Of a stretch of DNA of 64,000 nucleotides, positions 8,177-17,779 are shown piece after piece. Within the stretch, counting starts at the first letter, position 1; every line of letters starts with the position of its first letter. The notes below the pieces were generated by a model, which was not told where the DNA came from, did no database searches, and was given only the letters and a program-made list of their open reading frames with translations. The translations under genes were made by a program, and so were the position numbers. The DNA lies in the NCBI RefSeq assembly GCF_029094505.1, contig NZ_CP119108.1:2542001-2606000 (forward strand), written 5' to 3'. This DNA comes from Microbacterium horticulturae. GTDB lineage: Bacteria; Actinomycetota; Actinomycetes; Actinomycetales; Microbacteriaceae.

Positions 8177-10132
8177 ATGTCGACATCCGCCCCCGCACGC
8201 CGTTCGCCGTTCCGTCGCGGAAAGAACGACGGCCCGCGCGCCAGCCTGCGCCAACTGCTGCCCTATATCTTCGAGCACCGCGGGGTCATCGCCGTCGTGA
8301 TCATCCTGAGCATCCTGGGCGCTGCTGCCAGCCTCGGCCAGCCGCTGCTGGTGGGCCAGGTGATCACACGCGTGCAGGCGAATGATCCGCTCGGATCCCT
8401 CGTGTGGATGCTGGTGGCCCTGGTGGTCGTCTCGTCGATTCTGTCGGGCTACCAGCACTATCTGCTGCAGCGCACCGGCACCGCTGTGGTGTACTCGAGC
8501 CGGCGGCGCCTCATCGCCCGCATCCTCCACCTGCCGATCAGCGAGTTCGACGCCCGCCGCACCGGCGACCTCGTCTCGCGCGTGGGCACCGACACGACCC
8601 TGCTGTACGCCGTGCTGACCCAGGGACTGGCGGATGCCGTGGGCAACGCCCTCATCTTCGTCGGCGCCATGATCGCCATGGCGATCATCGACCCGCTGCT
8701 GCTCGTGCTGATCCTCGTGGTGATCGGCGCCTCGGTCGCCGTCGTCGGCGGCTTGTCGGGCCAGATCCGCAAGCACACCCGCGTGCAGCAGGAGAAGGTG
8801 GGCGAGCTCTCGTCGGGCGTCGAACGGGCGGTCGGTTCGATCCGCACGATCCGCGCGTCGGGCGCCGCGGACCGTGAAGAAGAGGCGATCACCGCGGTGG
8901 CCTCTCAGACCTACGACGTGGGCGTGCGGGTCGCCAAGGCATCGGCCCTCGTCGTGCCGATCGCCGGCATCGCCCTGCAGGTCTCGCTGCTCGTGGTGCT
9001 GGGCGTGGGCGGATTCCGCGTCGCCCACGGCGACATCACGATCGCCTCGCTCGTGACGTTCGTGATGTTCCTGTTCATCCTCATCCAGCCGCTGGGCACG
9101 TTCTTCGGTGCGATCATGTCGGTCAACCAGGCGCTGGGTGCCCTCGGACGCATCCAGGAGGTGCTCGACCTCCCCGTCGAGACCGCCGACGACGCCGAGA
9201 TCGCAGCCCGGGTCGCCTCCTCGGCCGAGCCGGGGAGAAATGCCGAGGAGAGGATGGATGCCGCGGGTTCGCCCCTCGCCTCGGCAGATCCCGCGGCATC
9301 CACCCCCGCGATCGAGTTCCGCGACGTGCACTTCGCCTACCCCGCGGCCGTCGTCGAGTCGCGACGCAAGAAGGAGTCGGAAGCGCTCGCGCTGCTCGAG
9401 TCCGCCCGCGTCGACACCTCGGGGCTCGACGAAGCCGACGAGACGCCCGACGGCGAGGTGCTGCACGGCGTGTCGTTCGCGGTGCCGCGCGGGTCGCGCG
9501 TGGCACTGGTCGGGCCCTCGGGTGCCGGCAAGTCCACGACGCTCGCTCTCATCGAGCGCTTCTACGACCCGACCGGCGGGGCGATCCTGCTGGGCGGACA
9601 GGACGTGCGCACGCTCGAGCGCACCGCGCTGCGCGCGCAGCTCGGGTACGTCGAGCAGGATGCCCCCACCCTGGCCGGCTCGATCGCCGACAACCTGCGA
9701 CTGGCCTCGCCCGAGGCATCCGACGACGACTGCCGCCGCGTGCTCGAGGCGGTCAACCTCGGCGAGGTCCTCGACCGCAGCGCGCTGGGCGTCGACGCGC
9801 CGGTCGGCGAGGCCGGCGTCATGCTCTCGGGCGGCGAGCGCCAGCGGCTCGCGATAGCGCGGGCGCTGCTGGCCGCTCCCCCGATCCTGCTGCTCGACGA
9901 GTCCACCTCGTCGCTCGACGGTCTGAACGAGCAGCGCATGCGCGAGGCCATCGATGCCGTCGCGACCGGGCGCACCCTCGTCGTGATCGCGCACCGGCTG
10001 TCGACCGTCGTCGATTCCGATCACATCGTGGTCATGGACCACGGCCGCGTCGTCGGCCAGGGCACGCACTCCGAACTCGTGGAATCGACGCCGCTGTACC
10101 GCGATCTGGCCAAGCATCAGCTGCTGGTGTGA
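8177..10132 (+). CDS. ABC exporter: fused permease and ATPase
   Basis: A 651-residue type IV ABC half-transporter. It has six membrane segments (about residues 20-320) followed by an ATPase domain with GPSGAGKST (near 445), LSGGERQRLAIARALL and ILLLDESTSSLD. The domain linker is long, and the ATPase has an extra charged segment of about 35 residues (VESRRKKESEAL...) between the A-loop strand VHFAYP and the next strand. The ATG at 8177 has GAGGAG nine bases upstream; an in-frame ATG at 8120 overlaps the HTH stop and is an alternative. It would work as a homodimer exporting lipids, peptides or drugs; the substrate is unknown. Confidence 0.88.
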   Translation: MSTSAPARRSPFRRGKNDGPRASLRQLLPYIFEHRGVIAVVIILSILGAAASLGQPLLVGQVITRVQANDPLGSLVWMLVALVVVSSILSGYQHYLLQRTGTAVVYSSRRRLIARILHLPISEFDARRTGDLVSRVGTDTTLLYAVLTQGLADAVGNALIFVGAMIAMAIIDPLLLVLILVVIGASVAVVGGLSGQIRKHTRVQQEKVGELSSGVERAVGSIRTIRASGAADREEEAITAVASQTYDVGVRVAKASALVVPIAGIALQVSLLVVLGVGGFRVAHGDITIASLVTFVMFLFILIQPLGTFFGAIMSVNQALGALGRIQEVLDLPVETADDAEIAARVASSAEPGRNAEERMDAAGSPLASADPAASTPAIEFRDVHFAYPAAVVESRRKKESEALALLESARVDTSGLDEADETPDGEVLHGVSFAVPRGSRVALVGPSGAGKSTTLALIERFYDPTGGAILLGGQDVRTLERTALRAQLGYVEQDAPTLAGSIADNLRLASPEASDDDCRRVLEAVNLGEVLDRSALGVDAPVGEAGVMLSGGERQRLAIARALLAAPPILLLDESTSSLDGLNEQRMREAIDAVATGRTLVVIAHRLSTVVDSDHIVVMDHGRVVGQGTHSELVESTPLYRDLAKHQLLV

Positions 10133-10182
10133 GGCGCGTGCGGGAGGGAGGGATGCCGCGGCCACCGCGTTATGGAAAAACC

Positions 10183-10211
10183 TTGTGAAAACTTCGGGAC
10201 GCTCCTAATCT
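10183..10211 (+). promoter_or_regulatory. Leaderless promoter of the molybdoenzyme gene
   Basis: TTGTGA (10183-10188) and TAATCT (10206-10211) are 17 bp apart. The GTG start at 10218 lies at the expected transcription start, and no ribosome site is present, so translation is probably leaderless. Confidence 0.6.
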
Positions 10212-10217
10212 GAAGGC

Positions 10218-12026
10218 GTGACCCCCACCCGACCGGAACCCGAACCGGCCACCGGGACGCGCGAATCCACGCCCCGCGAGACCGCCATCACCCCCGACGC
10301 GCTGCAGAACTTCCGGCAGCGCCTGAAGCAGCCCGAAGAGACCATCGACCCGCACACCTGGGCGGGTTCGATCCCCGATGCGCGCGGCACCGCCCCGCAT
10401 GTGCGCGTCGGGCGCGACAAGTGGTTCAACCTGATGTGGCTCCTCCCCCTCGGGTTCGTCGTCCTGGTGGCGGCCGTCGCCGTCGCGCAGGGCCTGCGCG
10501 AGCTGCCGTCCGTACAGGACTTCCTGCACCGGTACCCCGGAGCCGTCATGCTCCCCGATGCACAGGAACACGCCGGCTTTCCGGCGTGGCTGGGCTGGCA
10601 GCACTTCTTGAACGCATTCCTGATGATCTTCATCATCCGCTCGGGCGTGCAGATCCTCACCGATCATCCCCGCCTGTACTGGACGCGGCACTCCACCCCG
10701 GGCAAGGAGTGGTTCCGGTTTCAGAAGCCGGTGCCCGACGACCCGCTCTGGACGGCCAAACAGGACTCCGTGAACGTACCGAGCTGGATAGGCCTGCCGG
10801 GCCTGCGTCATTCGATCGGGCTCGCGCGCTGGTGGCACCTCGGCGTCGACACTCTCTGGCTGCTCAACGGCATCGTTTTCGTCGTGCTGCTGTTCGTGTC
10901 GGGGCAGTGGGTGCGCATCGTCCCGACCAGCTGGGACGTGATTCCCAACGCGATCTCGGTCGCCATCCAGTACGCCTCACTGGACTGGCCGCTCGAGCAG
11001 GGCTGGGTCGTCTACAACAGCCTGCAGCTGATCGCGTACTTCATCACGGTGTTCATCGCCGCTCCGCTCGCGCTGATCACGGGCCTGGGCATGTCGCCCG
11101 CGCTGTCGACGCGCCTGCGGTGGATCAGCTCCCGGTTCAGCATCCAGGCCGCCCGCTCCCTGCACTTCCTCGTGCTGTGCTGGTTCCTCGTGTTCATCTT
11201 CTTGCATGTCACACTCGTGTTCACGACCGGAGCGCTGCGCAACCTCAACCACATGTATGCGGGCCGCAACGACGACAGCTGGGTCGGATTCTCGGTGTTC
11301 GCGGCATCCCTCGTCGTCATGATCGTCGCGTGGGTCGGCGCCTCGCCGCTGACATTGCGCAAGCCGCGGCTGATCCAGCGCGTGGGCTTCGCGCTGATCG
11401 GGCCCGCGCAGCGCTTGTTCGAGCACGTCGATGCGCGGCCGGGCCAGTACACCGAGAAGGACATCTCGCCGTACATGTGGCACAACGGCAAGTACCCCGA
11501 GACCGACGAGTACCGAGAACTGTTCGAGAACAACTTCCGCGACTACCGGCTGCACGTCGGCGGCCTCGTCGACCACCCCGTCGAGCTGAGCCTGGACGAG
11601 GTGCGGGCTCTCCCCCACCACGAGCAGATCACCCAGCACTTCTGCATTCAGGGCTGGTCGGGCGTCGCGAAGTGGGGTGGGGTGTCGATGTCGACGATCC
11701 TGGATGTCGTCAAGCCGCGCCCCGAGGCCAAGTGGGTGGTGTTCTACTCACTCGGCGACGGTCCCGACGGAGGGTCGTACTACGACGCGCACCCCATCGA
11801 GCAGATGAGCTACCCGCTGACGATGCTCGCGTACGACATGAACGACGAGCCGCTCTCGTACGGGCACGGGGCGCCTCTGCGTCTGCGCAATGAGGTGCAG
11901 CTGGGATTCAAGCTCGTCAAGTGGATCCGCGGCATCGAGTTCGTCGCCGACTTCGCCGACATCGGAGGTGGACACGGCGGTTACAACGAGGACCACGAGT
12001 TCTTCGGCTACCGCCAGTCGATCTGA
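10218..12026 (+). CDS. Cytochrome b561-like/molybdopterin oxidoreductase (sulfite oxidase superfamily) fusion
   Basis: A 602-residue fusion. Residues about 60-390 hold five or six membrane helices with His residues placed as in di-haem cytochrome b561 (GWQHFLNAFLM, WWHLGVDTLW, RSLHFLVLCW). Residues about 420-602 form a YedY/SorA-like molybdopterin domain, with the Mo-ligand Cys476 in HFCIQGWSG followed by KWGGV. Such an enzyme would pass electrons between the Mo centre and the quinone pool through the membrane haems. No Tat signal is visible; the protein is anchored by its own helices. The physiological substrate is unknown. No operon partner. Confidence 0.85.
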   Translation: MTPTRPEPEPATGTRESTPRETAITPDALQNFRQRLKQPEETIDPHTWAGSIPDARGTAPHVRVGRDKWFNLMWLLPLGFVVLVAAVAVAQGLRELPSVQDFLHRYPGAVMLPDAQEHAGFPAWLGWQHFLNAFLMIFIIRSGVQILTDHPRLYWTRHSTPGKEWFRFQKPVPDDPLWTAKQDSVNVPSWIGLPGLRHSIGLARWWHLGVDTLWLLNGIVFVVLLFVSGQWVRIVPTSWDVIPNAISVAIQYASLDWPLEQGWVVYNSLQLIAYFITVFIAAPLALITGLGMSPALSTRLRWISSRFSIQAARSLHFLVLCWFLVFIFLHVTLVFTTGALRNLNHMYAGRNDDSWVGFSVFAASLVVMIVAWVGASPLTLRKPRLIQRVGFALIGPAQRLFEHVDARPGQYTEKDISPYMWHNGKYPETDEYRELFENNFRDYRLHVGGLVDHPVELSLDEVRALPHHEQITQHFCIQGWSGVAKWGGVSMSTILDVVKPRPEAKWVVFYSLGDGPDGGSYYDAHPIEQMSYPLTMLAYDMNDEPLSYGHGAPLRLRNEVQLGFKLVKWIRGIEFVADFADIGGGHGGYNEDHEFFGYRQSI

Positions 12027-12500
12027 CGGGGGTCGGGATGCCGCAGCATCCACTCCCGGCCTTCACCGAAGCGGCCGTCGCCCGGCGCGACCGGGGCTCG
12101 GGCGCCGACCAGGCGTCGTTCAGGCCGACCAGGCCTCGAGCCGGGCGTCGTTCCGGGCGTCGACCCAGCATCGACCTGTGGCATCCCGCACGCCTGCTTC
12201 GCCGAGAACACGCTCGTGCACGCGCCTGCGCACAAAAAGCGTGCACAAGCGTGTTCTCGCGTGCCGGAGGGGCGCCCCTGGTCTCGGAAGACCTCGGCCT
12301 CCGCAAACGACGACGCAAAGACGCCGTCGCTTCGCCGAGAACACGCTCGTGCACGCGCCTGCGCACAAAAGGCGTGCACAAGCGTGTTCTCGCGTGCCGG
12401 AGGGGGTGCCCCTGGTCTGGGAAGACCTCGGCCTCCGCGAACGATGGCGCGAAGAAACGGGATGCCACAGCCCCCCGCTGCGGCATCCCAGATCTGTCGA
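12027..12500. other. 474-bp gene-free gap between convergent genes
   Basis: No credible gene. The gap holds two tandem 133-bp units, each with a long hairpin (see 12196-12449). The open frames through the hairpins are Arg/Cys-rich and differ from the proteins around them. Confidence 0.75.
12196..12449. repeat. Tandem duplication (133-bp period) carrying two family B hairpins
   Basis: Unit 1 starts at 12196 and unit 2 at 12329; they stay nearly identical to about 12446. Each contains a 21-bp stem with one mismatch around a 15-base loop: 12203-12223 with 12239-12259, and 12336-12356 with 12372-12392. The arm is CGAGAACACGC.CGTGCACGC. A third copy with the same arms is at 54683-54743. Confidence 0.9.
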
Positions 12501-14384
12501 TCAGTCCTGCGCGGCCTGCTTGAGGCGGTAGCGCAGCGCCGACAGCTCGGCCTGCAGCGGCGCGGGAACGCGGCTGCCGAAAGTGGCGTAGAACTCTTCC
12601 GTGAGGTCGGCCTCCTGCGCCCAGGTGGCGGGGTCGACCGCGAACAGCTCGGCGAGATCGTCCTCGGTCACGTCCAGGCCATCGAGGTCGAGGTCTTCGA
12701 TACGCGGCAGCCGGCCGATCGGGCTCTCGACGGCGGGGACGGCCCCGTCGACGCGGCGGGCGATCCACTCGATCACGCGCGAGTTGTCGCCGAAGCCCGG
12801 CCAGAGGAAGCGGCCGTCCGCCCCCTTGCGGAACCAGTTGACCTGGAAGATGCGCGGTGCCTTGTCGAAGCGCATCTTCTGCCCGACCTTCAGCCAGTGG
12901 CCGAAGTAGTCGGCCATGTTGTATCCGCAGAACGGCAGCATCGCGAACGGATCGCGGCGCAGCTCTCCGACGGTGCCTTCGGCCGCGGCGGTACGCTCGC
13001 TCGAGATGTTCGAGCCGAGGAAGACGCCGTGCGTCCAGTCGGTGGCCTCGACCACGAGCGGCACGTTGGTCGCGCGGCGCCCGCCGAAGAGAATGGCGTC
13101 CAGTGGCACCGCCTCTTCCCAGTCGTCCGCTATCTGCGGGCACTGCGCGGCGCTGACCGTGAAGCGCGAGTTCGGGTGCGCCGCCGGGCGTCCCGACCGC
13201 GGCGTCCACGGGTTGCCCTCCCAGTCGGTGAGGCCCTCGGGGATCTCGTCGGTCAGTCCCTCCCACCACACGTCGCCGTCCGGGCGCAGTGCGACGTTCG
13301 TGAAGATCGTGTTGCCCCACAGCGTCTCGACGGCGGTGACGTTGGTCGACTCGCCGGTGCCGGGTGCGACGCCGAAGAAGCCCGCCTCGGGGTTGATGGC
13401 CCACAGGCGCCCGTCGTCGCCGGGACGGAGCCAGGCGATGTCGTCACCGAGGGTCTCGACCCGCCAGCCGGGGATCGTCGGGCGCAGCATCGCCAGGTTC
13501 GTCTTACCGCAGGCCGACGGGAACGCCGCTGCCAGGTGGTATTTCTTGCCCTCGGGCGAGATCACGCGGATGAGCAGCATGTGCTCGGCCAGCCAGCCCT
13601 CGTCACGGCCGATGACCGACGCGATTCGCAGGGCGAAGCACTTCTTCGCGAGGATCGCGTTGCCGCCGTAGCCCGAGCCGTACGAGTACACCTCGAGCGT
13701 GTCGGGAAAGTGCACGATGTACTTCTCGTCGCTGCACGGCCAGGTGACGTCCTGCTCGCCCGGCGCCAGCGGCGCGCCGACCGAGTGCACGGTCTTGACC
13801 CACGGCGCACCCTCGGCGATCAGCCGGGTGACGCTCTCCCCCACCCGGGTCATGATGCCGATGGATGCCACGGCGTAGGCGCCGTCGGTCACCTGCACGC
13901 CGATGTGCGAAAGGGGCCCGCCGACGGCTCCCATCGAGAACGGGATGACGTACATCGTGCGACCGCGCATCGAACCCTCGAACACACCGTTGAGCGTGGC
14001 GTGCATCTCGTCGGGGTCGGCCCAGTTGTTCGTGGGGCCCGCGTCGATCTCCTTCGCCGAGCAGATGAACGTGCGCGCTTCGGTGCGTGCGACGTCCTTC
14101 GGGTCGGAGCGGGCCAGGTACGAACCGGGGCGCCACTCGGGATTGAGCTTGATGAGTTTGCCCTCGTCGACCATCTCGCGCAGGATCGCGTCATTCTCAG
14201 CGCGCGAGCCGTCGATCCAGTGGATGCGGTCGGGCTGCGTCAGGGCGGCGATCTCGTCGACCCATTCCGCCAGCGCCTGCATGCCGGGGCCCTCGACGTC
14301 GGGGCGTGCGCCGAACTCGCGCAGTCCGCGCAGCGGACGGACGCCGACCGGCGTCGTACGGGTGAAGGATTCGGCAAGTGCCAT
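12501..14384 (-). CDS. pckG: Phosphoenolpyruvate carboxykinase (GTP)
   Basis: A 627-residue cytosolic GTP-dependent PEPCK, which converts oxaloacetate to PEP for gluconeogenesis. It shows the kinase loop [12 protein letters not shown], the substrate loop around [13 protein letters not shown], and metal/GTP-binding segments typical of the family. The ATG at 14384 follows GGGAG; an in-frame ATG four codons upstream is less well placed. It diverges from a RamB/PrpR-type regulator gene, which suggests control by growth on acetate or organic acids. The many acid-degrading pathways in this window feed oxaloacetate and so need this enzyme. Confidence 0.95.
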   Translation of the reverse strand: MALAESFTRTTPVGVRPLRGLREFGARPDVEGPGMQALAEWVDEIAALTQPDRIHWIDGSRAENDAILREMVDEGKLIKLNPEWRPGSYLARSDPKDVARTEARTFICSAKEIDAGPTNNWADPDEMHATLNGVFEGSMRGRTMYVIPFSMGAVGGPLSHIGVQVTDGAYAVASIGIMTRVGESVTRLIAEGAPWVKTVHSVGAPLAPGEQDVTWPCSDEKYIVHFPDTLEVYSYGSGYGGNAILAKKCFALRIASVIGRDEGWLAEHMLLIRVISPEGKKYHLAAAFPSACGKTNLAMLRPTIPGWRVETLGDDIAWLRPGDDGRLWAINPEAGFFGVAPGTGESTNVTAVETLWGNTIFTNVALRPDGDVWWEGLTDEIPEGLTDWEGNPWTPRSGRPAAHPNSRFTVSAAQCPQIADDWEEAVPLDAILFGGRRATNVPLVVEATDWTHGVFLGSNISSERTAAAEGTVGELRRDPFAMLPFCGYNMADYFGHWLKVGQKMRFDKAPRIFQVNWFRKGADGRFLWPGFGDNSRVIEWIARRVDGAVPAVESPIGRLPRIEDLDLDGLDVTEDDLAELFAVDPATWAQEADLTEEFYATFGSRVPAPLQAELSALRYRLKQAAQD

Positions 14385-14476
14385 GGCTGCTCCCATTCGG
14401 TCTTGTCGCGGGCCGGCGGTGTCGCCGCCGCGATCAGATCGTCTCTGTCATCCACTCTCACAAGACTCCGGGCACT

Positions 14477-14514
14477 CTTTCCGTGAAAGCAGCTGCAAAG
14501 AATCATGTTTCTTT
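14477..14514. promoter_or_regulatory. Palindromes in the pckG/regulator divergent promoter
   Basis: AAAGAA-TCATGT-TTCTTT spans 14497-14514, and CTTTC-CGT-GAAAG spans 14477-14489. Both are AT-rich islands in the 145-bp gap between the divergent starts. TGCAAAG at the left edge of the first recalls the TTTGCAAA core of RamB boxes. The adjacent regulator probably acts here on itself and on pckG (inference). Confidence 0.5.
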
Positions 14515-14529
14515 CGGTATCATCAAGGA

Positions 14530-15969
14530 ATGGCTTCGACCGTCGAACTCGCGACCCTGGGTCACCGCATCCGTCACCATCGCCTCAGCACCGGGCTCAC
14601 GCTCGATGAGCTGGGCGCTCGGGTGGGGGTGGCCGGCAGCCACCTCAGCCTCATCGAGAACGGCAAGCGCGAGCCGAAGCTGTCGCTGCTGCAGCAGATC
14701 GCGAAGGTGACGGGCACCGACGTCACCGACCTGCTCTCCACCGAGCCGCCGAATCGTCGCGCGGCGCTGGAGATCGAGCTCGACCGCGCGCAGTCGACGA
14801 CGGTGTTCCGGCGACTCGGGATCCCCCCGGTCAAGCCGAGCAAGGGCGTCAGCGACGAGACGCTCGAGTCGATCCTCGGGCTGCACCGCGAGCTGCAGCG
14901 GCGCGAGAACGAGGCCATCGCGACCCCCGAAGAGGCCCGACGCGCCAACACCGAGCTGCGGCTGCGAATGCGCGCGCGCAACAATTACCTGCCCGATATC
15001 GAGAAGCTCGCCGAGAAGCAGCTGAAGGCCGCCGGCCACAGCACGGGCGCCCTCACCCACCGCACCGTGAGCATCATGGCCGAGCAGCTGGGCTTCGAGC
15101 TCATCTACGTCAATGACCTGCCGCACTCGGCGCGCTCGGTGACCGACCTTGAGAACGGGCGGATCTATCTGCCCCCGGCATCCATCCCCGGCGGCCACGG
15201 GCTGCGCTCGATGGCGCTGCAGGCGATGGCGCACCGGCTGCTCGGGCATCAGCCGCCCACCGACTACGCCGACTTCCTGCGACAGCGGCTGGAGATCAAC
15301 TACTACGCCGCCTGCGCGCTCATGCCCGAGACCGCCGCAGTCGCCTTCCTGCAGCAGGCGAAGAAGGACCGCAATCTCGCGGTCGAGGATTTTCGGGATG
15401 CGTTCGGGGTCACGCATGAAGCCGCCGGCATGCGCATGACGAACCTGGTCACACAGCACCTCGGCATTCCCCTGCACTTCCTGCGCGTGGACAGCGCGGG
15501 GGCCATCTCACGGGTGTACGAGAACGACGATCTGCCGCTGCCGTCGGACGTCACCGGGGCTGTGGAAGGTCAGGTCGTGTGCCGCAAGTTCTCGGCGCGG
15601 TCGGCATTCGCCGAGCAGAACCGCACCACCGAGCACTACCAGTACACCGACACCCCCGCCGGCACGTTCTGGTGCGCGACGCAGACCGGGGCGACCGCCG
15701 ACGGCGAGTTCTCGATCACGGTGGGCGTGCCGTTCGATGACGCGAAATGGTTCCGCGGACGCGAGACCCCGCAGCGCGCGACCTCGACGTGCCCCGACGA
15801 ATCCTGCTGCCACCGGCCCGACCTCGCGCTCACGGAGCGGTGGGAGGGCAAGGCCTGGCCGAGCGCCCGCGTGCACATGCAGATGTTCTCGCCGCTGCCC
15901 CGCGGCGCGTTCCCCGGCGTGGACGACGGCGAGGTGTACACCTTCCTCGACCGGCACGCCGGTGAGTAG
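14530..15969 (+). CDS. RamB/PrpR-type XRE regulator of short-chain fatty acid metabolism
   Basis: A 479-residue regulator. The XRE helix-turn-helix covers residues 8-65 (LDELGARVGVAGSHLSLIENGKREP), an IrrE-like domain (DUF955) the middle, and a DUF2083-like domain the C-terminus. The C-terminal cluster CPDESCCH matches the cysteine region that binds an iron-sulfur cluster in Mycobacterium PrpR. RamB and PrpR control acetate and propionate genes. The ATG at 14530 follows AAGGA closely. Placement next to pckG supports a role in switching to gluconeogenic carbon. Its exact regulon is inference. Confidence 0.85.
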   Translation: MASTVELATLGHRIRHHRLSTGLTLDELGARVGVAGSHLSLIENGKREPKLSLLQQIAKVTGTDVTDLLSTEPPNRRAALEIELDRAQSTTVFRRLGIPPVKPSKGVSDETLESILGLHRELQRRENEAIATPEEARRANTELRLRMRARNNYLPDIEKLAEKQLKAAGHSTGALTHRTVSIMAEQLGFELIYVNDLPHSARSVTDLENGRIYLPPASIPGGHGLRSMALQAMAHRLLGHQPPTDYADFLRQRLEINYYAACALMPETAAVAFLQQAKKDRNLAVEDFRDAFGVTHEAAGMRMTNLVTQHLGIPLHFLRVDSAGAISRVYENDDLPLPSDVTGAVEGQVVCRKFSARSAFAEQNRTTEHYQYTDTPAGTFWCATQTGATADGEFSITVGVPFDDAKWFRGRETPQRATSTCPDESCCHRPDLALTERWEGKAWPSARVHMQMFSPLPRGAFPGVDDGEVYTFLDRHAGE

Positions 15970-15977
15970 CGGGCCGC

Positions 15978-17045
15978 TCACCCCGCGATGAACCGCGAGT
16001 AACGGCCGAGGGCTTCGGCGAGGGTGGATGCCGCGGGCCCGCGCCCATCGAACAGCTCGGCGACGGGCGCGTCGCGGTGGCGACCGACGGCGCGTGAGTG
16101 CTTCCACGTGCCCACGACCTCGCCGTCGGCCAGGATCACCGGGCGCACCATGCCGTTGCCGCCCGCCATGACCACGCGCAGCACGTCATCCTGGCCCGCG
16201 GCTGACCGGTCGGCGTACGAGATCACGTACTCCTCATATGTGGGCAGTGCGAACACGGACGAGGTGCCCGGTGACGGTCGCGGCTGTTCGGTGGCCGTGT
16301 ACAGCCCTTCCTCGATCTCGCGCACGCGCGGGTCCGCGTGCGAGGCGGCCTGGCGCGCAACGGTCACCGGCAGGCCCGACCACCATGCGAAGTCGGCGGC
16401 GCGGGCGGGACCGTGTCCGATGATGTAGCGGGCGAACAGCTCGGCGACGGGGTCGGCGGGGGCTGCGGCATCCCCCACCCACTCCTCCATCAGCACGAGG
16501 TACTGCTCGCGCGTGACGCCCGCGGTGCGGTGCACGACCGGCCCCTGCACGATCGCTCCACGCACCGACAGCGCGAAGAGCACCTGCAGTCCGCGTCCGC
16601 CGCCAGGGTCGATGCCGCCGGCGGCGAGGACATCGAACGCCTCCGCGCGGGTGAGGCGCCCGCCACCGGCGAGCGCGGCTCGCAGCAGAGTTTCGGCGCG
16701 GTCGATCTCGGCATCGTCGAGGCCGATCGCGCGACGCACCGAGGCGGCCTGACGCCATTGCCGCTCGCCCGTCGCCGCGAGCACCCAGCGCAGATCAGCG
16801 GCGGGGATCAGGTGCAGCGTGCCCCGCATGGTCCACGAGCGCACGAGCGAGCCGTCGTCGAAAACGGCGTCGACGTCACGCACCGTGGGGTCGCGCCGGG
16901 TGCGGGATGCCAGGGCCCAGCGCCCGCCCCAGAAGTCCTGTGCCTGCACAGCCAGCATGTGGGCCGCGGCATCCGCCACCGACGCCGCCGGCGCAGTCAG
17001 GCGATGCGAACGGAGTCGATGGGAACGCAGCCGCTGCAGATCCAT
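15978..17045 (-). CDS. Winged-helix DNA-binding domain protein (HTH_42/AlkX family)
   Basis: A 355-residue protein of the winged-helix DUF1006/HTH_42 family, with typical motifs AVQAQDFWGGRWAL, RSWTMRGTLHLI and TYEEYVISYADRS. These proteins resemble the YcaQ/AlkX DNA glycosylases but often lack proven activity. The N-terminus has a tandem five-residue repeat, LRSHR twice. It stands alone, convergent with the RamB-like gene and divergent from the HAD phosphatase gene. A DNA-repair role is possible but cannot be shown here. Confidence 0.82.
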   Translation of the reverse strand: MDLQRLRSHRLRSHRLTAPAASVADAAAHMLAVQAQDFWGGRWALASRTRRDPTVRDVDAVFDDGSLVRSWTMRGTLHLIPAADLRWVLAATGERQWRQAASVRRAIGLDDAEIDRAETLLRAALAGGGRLTRAEAFDVLAAGGIDPGGGRGLQVLFALSVRGAIVQGPVVHRTAGVTREQYLVLMEEWVGDAAAPADPVAELFARYIIGHGPARAADFAWWSGLPVTVARQAASHADPRVREIEEGLYTATEQPRPSPGTSSVFALPTYEEYVISYADRSAAGQDDVLRVVMAGGNGMVRPVILADGEVVGTWKHSRAVGRHRDAPVAELFDGRGPAASTLAEALGRYSRFIAG

Positions 17046-17128
17046 GGCTTCATCTTGGCCGTGGGGTCAGACATCCGCGAGGGCGCCGCCTGACTGCGCC
17101 ACTCAGCACGGCAGGAGAGGATGGAGGC

Positions 17129-17779
17129 ATGCCGCACACCTTCACCGCCCGCGCCGTGCTCCTTGACATGGACGGCACGCTCGTCGACTCGACTGCCGTG
17201 GTCGAGCGGCTCTGGCTCGAGTGGGCGGCCGACCACGGGCTCGACGACGATCGCGTCCTCAGCGTCATCCACGGACGTCAGGGTCACGAGAGCATGGCGA
17301 TCCTGCTGCCCGACCGCGACCCGGCCATCAACCGCGCCGAGAATGCGCAGATGCTCTCCGCCGAGGGCGTCGACACCGACGGCGTCGTCGCTGTGCCCGG
17401 GGCATCCGCTCTCCTCGAGGCACTGCGCGGCACGCCGCACGCGCTGGTGACGTCAGCGGACGAGAGGCTGGCGACGGCGCGAATGGATGCCGCAGCGCTG
17501 CGCGTTCCCGACGTGCGCGTGACCGCAGAGCACGTGACGCGCAGCAAGCCCGACCCCGAGGGCTTCCTGCGCGGAGCACAGCTTCTGGGCGTGGCGCCGC
17601 GCGACTGCCTCGCGTTCGAGGATTCGCAGGCGGGCATCGCCGCGGCCCTCGCGGCCGGCACCACCGTCATCGGCGTCGGCGAGCGCGCAGCAGGCCATGG
17701 CGCAGCCGCAGTCGTCGGCGACCTCTCCGGGGTGAGCGCCCGCGCCGTCGACGGCGGCATCGAGGTCTCCGTGGGCTGA
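17129..17779 (+). CDS. HAD-superfamily sugar phosphatase
   Basis: A 216-residue HAD hydrolase of the beta-phosphoglucomutase/phosphatase branch. All four motifs are present: DMDGTLVDS, VTSAD, SKPDPEGF with its Lys, and FEDSQAG. A small helical cap follows motif I. The ATG at 17129 has GGAGG close upstream. It likely dephosphorylates a small sugar phosphate (yeast GPP/DOG type). Substrate unknown. Confidence 0.88.
   Translation: MPHTFTARAVLLDMDGTLVDSTAVVERLWLEWAADHGLDDDRVLSVIHGRQGHESMAILLPDRDPAINRAENAQMLSAEGVDTDGVVAVPGASALLEALRGTPHALVTSADERLATARMDAAALRVPDVRVTAEHVTRSKPDPEGFLRGAQLLGVAPRDCLAFEDSQAGIAAALAAGTTVIGVGERAAGHGAAAVVGDLSGVSARAVDGGIEVSVG

Noticed and set aside
12196..12449. Possible short CRISPR array or IS remnant
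   Set aside because: Only two long units, no spacers, no transposase fragments and no terminal repeats of a known IS family.
12008..12523. Several Arg/Cys-rich frames through the 12-kb gap
   Set aside because: They arise from translating the duplicated hairpins; no ribosome sites and no family similarity.
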